Assembly (NCBI GenBank): GCA_964579415.1
Contig: CAZOGW010000090.1
Location: forward strand, 1 to 12,245
Source: CAZOGW01 sp964579415
GTDB taxonomy: Bacteria > Actinomycetota > Acidimicrobiia > Spongiisociales > UBA5794
Length of the DNA stretch: 12,245 bases
Direction: 5' to 3'
Shown here in pieces: positions 1 to 6,258 of this stretch (positions within the stretch are counted from its first letter, which is position 1; every line of letters begins with the position of its first letter). The notes under the pieces are model-generated. The model had not been told where the DNA came from, searched no databases, and saw only the letters and a program-made list of their open reading frames with translations. The translations under genes and the position numbers were made by a program.

Positions 1-101
1 GCCAGAAGGATCCGGTTGCGGTGCCGGTCGAACAGCAGGCCGAAGGCCTCACCGTCGCCTTCGCGCGCCCGCTGTCAGTCGAGCTCGTCGGTGTCGGTCA
101 C
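1..101 (-). pseudogene. ECF sigma factor N-terminal fragment, interrupted by in-frame TGA
   Basis: Read on the minus strand from a GTG at 101, the frame gives MTDTDELD, a TGA at 77-75, then QRAREGDGEAFGLLFDRHRN and onward to the window edge. The second part matches the usual start of ECF sigma factors (region 2.1, pattern AREGDxxAFxxLFxRHR), the subunit that directs RNA polymerase to stress or signal-responsive promoters. The TGA sits in the same frame as the sigma-like part and no ATG, GTG or TTG follows it before region 2.1, so the gene looks broken by a nonsense change; a Trp codon TGG changed to TGA is one possibility. The frame stays open upstream of GTG 101 to a TGA at 170-168, so an ATG at 134 is an alternative start. 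Only about 30 sigma-like residues are visible, so the family call is moderate and the rest lies outside the window. A sequencing error at the TGA cannot be excluded. Confidence 0.42.
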
Positions 102-152
102 GCCCTGATACGTCCGCGGCTCCCCGTCGTGCATCACCTGGGCGTGGAGTCG

Positions 153-181
153 CTCGACGAGGCGCGTTCAGGGGATACAAT
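153..181 (+). promoter_or_regulatory. sigma70-type promoter in front of truncated integrase
   Basis: A CTCGAC -35-like hexamer (153-158) and a TACAAT -10 hexamer (176-181) are separated by 17 bases, the optimal spacing. Transcription would begin around 187-190, about 10 bases before the ATG at 199. A GGGGA (190-194) just upstream of that ATG could serve as the ribosome-binding site. The match is by eye only. Confidence 0.4.
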
Positions 182-196
182 TCGCCCATGGGGACA

Positions 197-214
197 CGAT
201 GCATCGATGCATCG
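197..214. repeat. 18-bp perfect palindrome over the truncated integrase start
   Basis: CGATGCATCGATGCATCG equals its own reverse complement. It is two copies of GATGCATC joined head to tail with flanking C and G, and it contains the ATG at 199. It may be an operator, a recombination scar or chance. Confidence 0.6.
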
Positions 215-1455
215 AGGCCGTCGAGCAGGGCGCTGCCGACGTCGTGATCGTCTGGAAGTGGTCGAGGTTCGGGCGGACTCGGCGTGACTGGTACGTGAAC
301 CTCGACCGGATCGACGTCGCCGGGGGTCGGCTGGAGTCGGCGACCGAGGATGCCGACACCGCGACATCCGTGGGCAGGTTCACTCGCGAAATGATGGTCG
401 AGATGACCGCATTCGAGTCCGACCGTATCGGCGAAGTCTGGAAGGACGTCCACGCCAATCGCCGCGAGCGCGGACTACCCGCCCAAGGTGGCGACCGATA
501 CGGCTACGTCAGACACGGCGACGTGTTCACCCCCGATCCCACGACGGGACCGATCCTCGCCCAGATGTACGGGTGGGCCGCCGAAGGCTTGGGGCGTGCC
601 GCGATCGCCCGGAGGCTCAACGACGACGGGGTCCCCGGCCCCAAGGGCGGGCCGTGGTATGCCGACCGGGTCGCGCGAATCCTCGACAGCGGGTTCGGGG
701 CCGGGCTGATCTCGACCGGGATCCGCAACGCCGCGACGTGGACGCTCGGTGCTCACGAGGCCCTCGTGTCCGAGGACCTCTGGCTGCGCTACCGAGCCCA
801 CCGGGCTGCCCGCATTGGGGACAAGTCCACCGGGAAGCGTCGTTACGTCCTGTCCGGGCTGGTGCGGTGCGGGGTCTGCGGCTCTGGGATGAACTCCGAC
901 CGGCTGGGGCGGCACGCTGGCTACGGCTTCGCCTGCGCGGCGTGGCGGGCTGGGAAGCACCCGGTCTGCGTGACGATCTCCCAGAGCCGCGCTGAGGCCG
1001 TCGTGCTCGACTGGCTGGCCCAGTACGCCGACGACATCGAGCGGGCCGCCAGCGAGGCTCCTGCCCCCGTTCCCGATACCGCGAAGCGGGCTGCCCGAGC
1101 CCAGCGCGATCGGGTCGAGGCCGAGCGGGCGCTGGTCAAGTTGGCCGCAGGGTGGGCAGCAGGTGAGGTGCCCGACGCGGCCTACCGTCCTGCCCGAGAT
1201 TTGCTGACCGCCAAGGTCGAGGCCGCAGCCAAGCGCGAGGCGCTGGCCGAGGTCCGGCGCACGGCGCCGACGGTGGAGGCCCGAGGGCTGATCGAGGAGT
1301 GGCCGACCCTGTCCGTCGAGGCCCGCCGGGCGATGCTCGGGGCCCTTATCGAGTCCGTGACCGTCACCCCCGGCGAGCGTCGCGGTATTCGCCCGACTGT
1401 CACGGTCGTGCCCGTGGAGGGTCTGAGGGAGCCGACCCGAGCCCCCGTGGCCTAG
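199..1455 (+). pseudogene. Large serine integrase lacking its catalytic N-terminus
   Basis: The product (418 residues) belongs to the large serine recombinase family, which integrates and excises phages and mobile elements. Visible parts are: the end of the resolvase catalytic domain (residues 1-90, with VVIVWKWSRFGR at 16-27 and a long helix near 60-85), a Recombinase domain (about 95-200, with AIARRLNDDGVPGPKGG), a zinc-ribbon with C224, C227, C246 and C257, a coiled-coil stretch (about 295-355) and a C-terminal tail. The first 60-70 residues of a normal integrase, which hold the nucleophilic serine in the YxRVS motif, are absent. The frame is open only back to position 109 and upstream bases encode no such motif in any frame, so the loss is real within this sequence. 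A promoter and possible ribosome-binding site precede ATG 199, so a DNA-binding but catalytically dead protein could still be made. Its position near the left junction is typical of an integrase gene at an element end. Confidence 0.85.
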
Positions 1456-1481
1456 ACGGACTCGTTCCACTATCTTGAGGC

Positions 1482-1500
1482 TCACGCCGAATAGGCGTGA
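1482..1500 (+). other. Stem-loop downstream of integrase
   Basis: TCACGCC, a GAATA loop and GGCGTGA form a perfect 7-bp stem. No T-run follows, so it is not a classical terminator. A -10-like TATCTT lies at 1471-1476, without a clear -35, so the hairpin could sit at the 5' end of the transcript for the downstream operon. Confidence 0.35.
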
Positions 1501-1633
1501 TGGAGCACACCAGCACGGGCCGCACGCTGGGAATCGGAGATTGTGCCGGGAGATCCGGCGACGGAGCACTTGGCGCTGTGTCTGAGGCATGCCTTGGGCA
1601 CGGCACTTGCCCTCTCCGACTCTGGAGCGAAAC

Positions 1634-1858
1634 GTGCCCGGCAATCCCAAGGACCCACAGGTCCGCTATCTGCGTTCCCGCATCGCCATCCACTCTCGCC
1701 TCGGTCGCACCGTCGAGGCCGCAGAAGCACGCGACCGACTGAATGCCTTCCTCGCCATCCGTTCCCTGAGGTTCGCTGCCCCGACGATGACCGACGCCGA
1801 GCGCGTCGAGGTCATCCGACTTGCCACCGCAATCGCAGCGGTCGGGGGTCAGGCATGA
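1634..1858 (+). CDS. Small orphan protein, first gene of coupled operon
   Basis: A 74-residue protein with no function I can assign. It begins at GTG 1634, chosen because GGAG (1624-1627) sits six bases upstream; an ATG at 1589 in the same frame would add 15 low-complexity residues and has no such site. The sequence is mostly helical and basic at first (RYLRSRIAIHSRLGRTVEAA, then a short DAERVEVIRLATAIAAVGG helix). It looks like the small DNA-metabolism-adjacent orphans common in actinobacterial phages and integrative elements, but that is an impression of style, not a family match. Its TGA (1856-1858) overlaps the next start as ATGA, so the two genes are probably translationally coupled. It follows the truncated integrase after about 180 bases. 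Confidence 0.65.
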   Translation: MPGNPKDPQVRYLRSRIAIHSRLGRTVEAAEARDRLNAFLAIRSLRFAAPTMTDAERVEVIRLATAIAAVGGQA

Positions 1859-2094
1859 GCACCGATCTGCCCGATCCGATCCGGGCCGCAGGGCGGATCT
1901 TGGCCGCTGCTCGCGCCGAGCGCGATGCGCGTGGAGCGACGACTGGGGCAGACCGAGGTCGCCCAGTGGCTTCGCAGTGCGAATTGGCCAAGGGCGTGAA
2001 TACTAAAAGCCGCCCGGTGGGGGCGGCATCCAGCAGGCGACCAGACCTAGGGCTCAGCGTAGCGCTGGGCACTGACGGCGGTGGCCCACGATGA
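1855..2094 (+). CDS. Small orphan protein, possibly frameshifted at its C-terminus
   Basis: The frame starts at ATG 1855, overlapping the previous stop, and ends at a TGA overlapping the next gene's ATG at 2091, giving 79 residues. The first 28 residues (MSTDLPDPIRAAGRILAAAR, then AERDARG) look like a real helical protein. After that the third-position G/C bias weakens and the sequence becomes unconvincing. From 1925 another frame with better codon bias reads MRVERRLGQTEVAQWLRSAN and stops at 1999, and two hairpins follow (2009-2027, 2052-2070). So the true product may end near 1999 after a frameshift, or the annotated frame may be right and simply carry hairpins inside it. The 4-nt overlaps on both sides favour the full-length frame. 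Function unknown. Confidence 0.5.
   Translation: MSTDLPDPIRAAGRILAAARAERDARGATTGADRGRPVASQCELAKGVNTKSRPVGAASSRRPDLGLSVALGTDGGGPR
2009..2027 (-). terminator. Hairpin with T-run on the minus strand
   Basis: GCCGCCC, a GGTGG loop and GGGCGGC form a perfect 7-bp stem. On the plus strand it is preceded by AAAA (2005-2008), so on the minus strand the stem is followed by TTTT, like an intrinsic terminator for antisense transcription. On the plus strand it lacks a T-run. No minus-strand gene lies just upstream to need it. Confidence 0.4.
2052..2070 (+). other. 8-bp hairpin ahead of the topoisomerase-like gene
   Basis: The bases 2052-2059 pair with 2063-2070 (one G-T wobble) around a TAG triloop, ending 20 bases before ATG 2091. 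It could influence translation of the downstream gene or be part of a structured leader. Stem pairing is seen directly; the role is inferred. Confidence 0.4.
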
Positions 2095-2987
2095 GCCGCC
2101 GAGTCCGTGGTTACGCGCCGTGGCGACCTCAGGCCAGAACAATGGTCCTCCTGGGTCAGATCGACTCCGTCCTCGCCGAGTACCGGAGCCAGTGGCCGCT
2201 GACGATCAGACAGTGCTTCTACCGGCTGGTCGCGGTCTACGCCTACCCGAAGACTGATGACGCGTACGAGCGACTGGGCGAGCATCTCAACAGGGCCCGC
2301 CGCATGGGGCATGTGCCGTGGGAGGCCCTGCGTGACGACGGGGCCGTCAGTCACGAGCCGACCGTTTTCCCGGCATGGCGCGAGTTCCTCGCGCGCCAAA
2401 CCCACCCGAGCCTCGCAGACCTCTGGATACCCGATATGTGGGTGGGTCAGCCGCGCCGGGTCGAGGTCTGGAGCGAGAGCGCAGGCATGGTCCCGATGCT
2501 CGCGAGGGAGGTGGCCGACCACCGGGTGCCTGTGCGCTCCGGTGGCGGCTTCTCCTCGGTCACGGCGCTGCGAACGGCAGCCCTGACCATCGCCGAGCGC
2601 GAGGTGCCGACGGTGGTCCTCCATGTGGGTGACCACGACCCGAGCGGCGTACATGTGTTCTCGTCCGCCATGGAGGACGTGTCCGCGTTCGTGGCGGCGC
2701 ACGGGGGGCGCGTCGAGTTCGCTCGGGTCGCTGTGCTGCCCGAGCACGTCACTGCGTACGGGCTGCCAACGGCTCCGCCGAAGGCGACGGACCGGCGGAA
2801 GTTCACTGGAGAGACGGTGCAGGCCGAGGCGTTGCGCCCGGATGTGCTGGCCCGGCTGGTCGAGGGCGCCGTGCAAGCACTTGTGGATGCCGGTGCATGG
2901 ATTGATCGGGTGGCCGAGGTCGCCTCCGACCGGGAAGCCCTGCGTGAGGCCCTGCTCGTCGCGTCCGACGGGGGGGCAGCGACGTGA
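2091..2987 (+). CDS. Stand-alone Spo11/topoisomerase VI A-like protein (winged helix + Toprim)
   Basis: A 298-residue protein with the two hallmarks of the Spo11/Top6A family, which cleaves DNA through a tyrosine. Near residue 38 is TIRQCFYRLV, matching the R-x-x-[FY]-Y winged-helix motif; Y44 would be the catalytic tyrosine and R40 the conserved arginine. The Toprim part shows VEVWSES (E129, acidic metal ligand) and HVGDHDPSG (D181 and D183, the DxD pair, equivalent to DGDPxG of Top6A). A basic helical stretch (HLNRARRMGHVPW, 65-77) follows the winged helix. It is shorter than archaeal Top6A (about 350-390) and no GHKL-ATPase B subunit is encoded in the window, so it is not a standard topoisomerase VI. 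Related short proteins ('Mini-A') are known from bacterial mobile elements. Start and stop overlap both neighbours by 4 nt. A DNA nicking or double-strand break role in element replication or recombination is inference; it could also be an inactive DNA-binding relative. Confidence 0.75.
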   Translation: MSRRVRGYAPWRPQARTMVLLGQIDSVLAEYRSQWPLTIRQCFYRLVAVYAYPKTDDAYERLGEHLNRARRMGHVPWEALRDDGAVSHEPTVFPAWREFLARQTHPSLADLWIPDMWVGQPRRVEVWSESAGMVPMLAREVADHRVPVRSGGGFSSVTALRTAALTIAEREVPTVVLHVGDHDPSGVHVFSSAMEDVSAFVAAHGGRVEFARVAVLPEHVTAYGLPTAPPKATDRRKFTGETVQAEALRPDVLARLVEGAVQALVDAGAWIDRVAEVASDREALREALLVASDGGAAT

Positions 2988-3214
2988 GCCGGGTGGACGC
3001 AGCCCGCGCCGAGCGCAACAGGAGCAACAAGGGGGCCCGCGACATCGGCCACCTACTCGCACCGGTGCGGGGCATGGTGGCCTCGCATGGCGTCGTGACC
3101 CCGCGCGAGATGGCGATCGCCGCGCTGATCGAGGCAGCGCCTCCCTTGACCCCGGCGCAGCAGGCGGTGCTCGCTGGCCTGCTGGTTCGCAGTGCGAACG
3201 GGGCCGGGGAGTGA
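2984..3214 (+). CDS. Small orphan protein
   Basis: A 76-residue protein starting at GTG 2984, which overlaps the preceding TGA (GTGA), and ending in a TGA that overlaps the next GTG at 3211. The N-terminus is basic and polar (MSRVDAARAERNRSNKGARD), followed by a helix around IGHLLAPVRGMVASHG, then TPREMAIAALIEAAPPLTPA and QQAVLAGLLVRS. The composition suggests a small helical, possibly DNA- or protein-binding factor. No cysteines, no membrane segment and no catalytic motif are visible. I do not recognise a family. The tight coupling on both sides supports it being real and made in step with the topoisomerase-like and HNH proteins. Confidence 0.62.
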   Translation: MSRVDAARAERNRSNKGARDIGHLLAPVRGMVASHGVVTPREMAIAALIEAAPPLTPAQQAVLAGLLVRSANGAGE

Positions 3215-3975
3215 CGCCCAAGTGGGCCGACAGGGCCCGAGCGCGCGACGAGTTCATCCTGCGGACGTTCCGCGAGCAACGATCACCCTCGCCGGCGTCC
3301 CCAGGCCGCGGCGGGCCCGACTGGTGGGAGCACAAGATCTGCCCCCGCCTCAAGCACTCGGATGGCTGCCTGATCGGGGCCCTCGATGGGAGGTACGTGG
3401 TGATCGCACTGCCCCAGCCGATCGTCGGGGCTCATCGCGTCATGGTCAAGGTCCATCGGACGACCTACCTTCACGCCCACGGCGAGGTCCCCTACGGGCA
3501 CGTCGTGGACCACCTCTGCCAGAACACCCGCTGCTGTGACATCCGCCATTCGGAGGCGGTCACCCAGAAGGTCAACATGTCGCACCGGATGGACCGAGGC
3601 CCCGACTGGCTCTCCGAGGCAAGCCTTCCTCGCCCACCTCGGGAGGACCGCATGACCGACTTCCCGATGACCTCCTCGGAACCCTTCGTCACGGCTTGGT
3701 CAGGTCCGATAGGATGGGGCCGCTTCGGCAAGACAAAGTCGGTAGAGCGCCCTGCTCCCGCAGCCGCCGGAGGCCCCCTACGACGAAGAAGTCGTCAAGG
3801 TCGTAACTATCGTCCGAAGTTGCATCGGCACAGCAGTCACAGCAGTCCTCTCCATCACCTCCCCGTCACCGCCGCCTCGCCGGTACTGGTGGCATCGCCG
3901 CCGCTCCCTGTGTCCCTACTGGCACTGAGGACAGGGCCCCAGAGGTTGCCGACGAACTTTCCTAGGCAGCGGTGA
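3211..3975 (+). CDS. HNH endonuclease (HNH_3-like) with an odd C-terminal tail
   Basis: The 254-residue frame begins at GTG 3211 (GTGA overlap with the previous gene). Residues 82-126 carry the nuclease core: VHRTTYLHAHGEVPYGHVVD, then HLCQNTRCCDIRHSEAVTQK and VNMSHR. This is the HNH_3 pattern, with first His H101, metal-ligand cysteines C103/C108/C109, H113 and N122. The usual central CVNPxH is CCDIRH here, an Asn-to-Asp change at residue 110; HDH variants are known in the superfamily. Upstream, residues 45-80 resemble the strand-rich lead-in of these nucleases. After about residue 170 the codon bias of this frame collapses and another frame takes over (3746-3928), so the true C-terminus may end earlier or the gene may carry a frameshift. 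HNH genes are common beside replication or packaging genes of phages and as homing nucleases; either role fits. The stop overlaps the next GTG. Confidence 0.72.
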   Translation: MTPKWADRARARDEFILRTFREQRSPSPASPGRGGPDWWEHKICPRLKHSDGCLIGALDGRYVVIALPQPIVGAHRVMVKVHRTTYLHAHGEVPYGHVVDHLCQNTRCCDIRHSEAVTQKVNMSHRMDRGPDWLSEASLPRPPREDRMTDFPMTSSEPFVTAWSGPIGWGRFGKTKSVERPAPAAAGGPLRRRSRQGRNYRPKLHRHSSHSSPLHHLPVTAASPVLVASPPLPVSLLALRTGPQRLPTNFPRQR

Positions 3976-4889
3976 TCGGTGTGGACTCCATCGCGGTTAC
4001 CTTCCGCTCCGACTGGCGCTCCGGCCTTGAGCACGGTCGCCTTCCGGGGTATGCCCTCACCGTCGATCGGGCGGAGGTGCATTGGAGACGGGATGCCCTG
4101 CTGGAGGTGCCCGACTGTGCCCGAGTGGAGATCCGGAATCCGGGGCGGGCATCCGGGGATACGACCGTGCTCCTGCACGTTGGCAGGGCCATGACCGCCA
4201 AGGACCCAGCCCATCCCTACCTCATCCCCGGCGAGACGGTTGCCGACATCGTGGAGACCTGCCTGCGGGAGGTCTCGGCCCCCGCCCGGACCTCCGCTTG
4301 GACGCTCACCCGCCTCGACATGGCGGCGGACTTCGAGACAGCCGACCCCGTCGCATGGACCCATGCAACGCGGGAGTCGCTCAAGTACAAGCGCAAGGAT
4401 CGCGGCTCGCTCCGGGTGCATGACGCTGGCTGGGGTCGCCGGGACATCGGGGTCTATGCCAAGCCGGGCAGCAACTTCGTGCGGTTCGAGGACCGCCTTC
4501 GCGGCAAGCGCCTGATCAAGTTCACGGCGGGTCGCAGTCCTCAGGACCTCGACACACAGATGGTCGCGGAGTACCTCCGGTCGCGCATGGCCCGCTTAGG
4601 CATCGATCAGGCCCGAAGGTCAGCCCAGGACCCGAGCAATAACCCGTTCCTCGCCGTGGCCGACAAGGACCTCCCGACCCTGGCTCACGCCCTGGGCTGG
4701 CTGGAGGTTGCCGAGCACGGGCGGCCCATGAAGGTGGCACGGGATACAGAGCGCAAATACCAAGCGGCGCTCCGCAGCATCGGCTGGGCACCGGGCATGA
4801 GCCACAGCGACCTGAGCAAGGCCGCCCCTCGGGTGATGTACCGCCTGGATCTCAATGATCACAGTCCCCGTGAGGTGCTTGTCGCCTGA
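3972..4889 (+). CDS. Phage gene II/X-like replication initiator (putative)
   Basis: A 305-residue protein starting at GTG 3972 within GTGA, with only a weak AGG upstream, so translation probably depends on coupling. Two stretches recall gene II/X or Rep_trans replication initiators of filamentous phages and rolling-circle plasmids: TRLDMAADF at 113-121 (family pattern TRxDxAxDF) and VYAKPGSNFVRFEDRLRGKR at 161-180 (pattern YxK...RxExRLR). Such proteins nick one strand at the origin through a tyrosine; Y162 is a candidate here, but I cannot assign it with confidence. ARVEIRNPGR (50-59) gives another basic strand. The C-terminus (from about 215) is helical and unmatched. No origin with an obvious nick site is visible, although the gene-free region immediately downstream would be the place to look. 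It closes the coupled operon. It could instead be a degenerate or unrelated DNA-binding protein. Confidence 0.5.
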   Translation: MIGVDSIAVTFRSDWRSGLEHGRLPGYALTVDRAEVHWRRDALLEVPDCARVEIRNPGRASGDTTVLLHVGRAMTAKDPAHPYLIPGETVADIVETCLREVSAPARTSAWTLTRLDMAADFETADPVAWTHATRESLKYKRKDRGSLRVHDAGWGRRDIGVYAKPGSNFVRFEDRLRGKRLIKFTAGRSPQDLDTQMVAEYLRSRMARLGIDQARRSAQDPSNNPFLAVADKDLPTLAHALGWLEVAEHGRPMKVARDTERKYQAALRSIGWAPGMSHSDLSKAAPRVMYRLDLNDHSPREVLVA

Positions 4890-5028
4890 ACACACAGAAT
4901 CCGATGAGTGGAATGATGCAGCGTGGCAACTGTCCGTGGTAGCGATCTTCAGGCACATCCCTAGAAGCAGGTGCCCCCACCCGAGGCCAAGCGCACGATG
5001 TCGCGTCACCTGACCTCCTACTGCCGCA

Positions 5029-5043
5029 CCGCCCACAGGGCGG
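5029..5043 (+). terminator. GC-rich hairpin after the replication-like gene
   Basis: CCGCCC, an ACA loop and GGGCGG form a 6-bp stem about 140 bases after the operon's last stop codon. No T-run follows, so termination activity is only a guess. Confidence 0.25.
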
Positions 5044-6044
5044 GTGAAGATCTGACCATGAGCGAGGTGACAGATGCAGCGGGGTACCCGGACTCCTACG
5101 GGTCCGCAAGCGGCTGTCTGACCTGTTGCACCAGGAAGTCCTGCGGCGACACCGGGGAGACCAGACCCCGTCCTGCTGGACGACAGAAGCGCGTGTCCTG
5201 GAATGGGCTTCGCCCTGGCAGCGGCCAACAGGAGACCGGTGGACGAACTGATGGATGGCATCGAGCCAAGCCGGGGGCAGGAGGGTTCCTTCCCGCGTTC
5301 TCCCGGCGACGCAGGAGTCGCACAAGGCCCGAGTAGCACCTCGGGTGCACGCTGGCCAAACCGAGGCCGGATAGGTCGTGACGACCCTGAGGGGGCGTGA
5401 CGTACCTGCAGGGAAGGATGCGGCGGCAGCGGACCAGCACGAACGGGCTGTGGAAATCAGCCCTCAGGCTGACGCTGAGCAGGCCGAGCAGATGACGAGG
5501 TAGTGGCTCGCGCAGGACGACAGGGGGTGGCCATCACCTTGGGCAGCGGCGCAGACCGGCGCGGGGCCCGACGCTTGCCGGTCACCTCAGGGGGTGGGTG
5601 GGTGATGCGCGCCGTGCTGGCTCACCGAAAGACATGAGCGAGCGGACTATCGCCTCGCCGGAGGCCTGACCCGCCCCCGCTCTGGCGCGTCGTATCAGAT
5701 TCCAGGGCTGTGAGCCACTGAAGCACCTGATCCTGTGCCCCAGCGGGCACCTGTGGCGTCCAGGTGACGGACGTGCCTGCATCTATAAGGGCTCCCGCGC
5801 ACCGGAAAGGGGCCGGGCGGCGGCTTACAGAAGGGGCTCATCGCCGAGAGATCTGATACCTGACGAGTCGGCATGATGCTTGAACGCGCAATTAACTGTG
5901 GCGGATCTGCTATTTCGTCCGCCGGGTGGTCACCTGGCCCCCAAATTCGACCGCTCTCCCAACGTGGGCTCAGATCCGGCAGGGTCCAGTACAGCGCCGG
6001 TGACGTCTCGGAAAGCCAGACGAGCCGGACGGGTCCTTTCTGGG

Positions 6045-6050
6045 TAGCCT
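6045..6050 (+). promoter_or_regulatory. -10 element of a leaderless promoter
   Basis: TAGCCT lies seven bases before ATG 6058. A -10 at this distance places the transcription start on the initiation codon itself, a common leaderless arrangement in actinobacteria. No Shine-Dalgarno sequence and no clear -35 are present. Confidence 0.4.
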
Positions 6051-6057
6051 CGGGCGC

Positions 6058-6258
6058 ATGCTGAGCGAGGATGACGTCCGGGTTACAGCAGCCGGGGTCG
6101 CTGACACGCTGACGAGCATCGACACCGGGACGCTCGAATCGACGGCGGTTCAGCGTGCGTTTCTAGCGGGCTCGCTGGATGCGCTCCAGGTGGTGCTGGA
6201 TGAGCCTCAGGCGCGGTTGACACCTAGCATGCCCGAGCGCAACCTTCGCAGTCCCTAG
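6058..6258 (+). CDS. Small orphan protein, probably leaderless
   Basis: A 66-residue acidic protein starting at ATG 6058, with a -10-like TAGCCT seven bases upstream and no ribosome-binding site. Residues 1-48 have good codon bias and a natural amphipathic pattern: LSEDDVRVTAAGVADTLTSI, then QRAFLAGSLDALQVVLDEP. The AxRAFLAGSLDAL motif recalls a group of very small, uncharacterised actinobacterial proteins made of two helices, but I cannot name a family. There is no signal peptide, cysteine or membrane segment. It stands alone between the gene-free stretch and the convergent Ltp gene. Confidence 0.6.
   Translation: MLSEDDVRVTAAGVADTLTSIDTGTLESTAVQRAFLAGSLDALQVVLDEPQARLTPSMPERNLRSP

Larger units (their letters stand above)
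4890..6057. other. 1.17-kb region without a convincing gene
   Basis: Open frames here (for example 4971-5336 plus, 5203-5400 plus, 4852-5325 minus) are short, change frame often and lack steady third-position G/C bias. A frame at 5374-5496 giving AADQHERAVEISPQADAEQA looks protein-like but has no clear start or family. Seen directly: a GC-rich hairpin at 5029-5043, spaced repeats GGCAC/GTGCC (4952-4974) and an inverted repeat GGCGGA/TCCGCC around an A/T-richer loop near 5900-5922. It lies directly after the replication-like gene, so an origin, a control region or decayed genes are all possible. I see no RNA gene. Confidence 0.5.

Noticed and set aside
1497..1742. 81-residue plus-strand open frame starting with GTG-ATG after the hairpin
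   Set aside because: Irregular codon use and no ribosome-binding site; it conflicts with the better supported gene at 1634.
2091..2987. Complete topoisomerase VI or VIII
   Set aside because: Only the A-like part is present; there is no GHKL ATPase B subunit or fusion in the window.
1812..3353. 513-residue open frame on the minus strand opposite the Top6A-like gene
   Set aside because: A shadow frame with His/Arg/Pro-rich translation, while the plus strand has family motifs and coupled starts.
3717..3776. tRNA-like stretch: GGGGCC and GGCCCC ends with GTCGGTAGAGC resembling a D-arm
   Set aside because: No 7-base anticodon loop with a proper stem and no T-arm (GTTCGA-type) could be found; the match is partial and in coding sequence.
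4971..5336. 121-residue plus-strand open frame with an AraC-like phrase (MSEVTDAAGYPDSY)
   Set aside because: Only that one phrase looks familiar; no helix-turn-helix follows, codon bias is poor and there is no ribosome-binding site.
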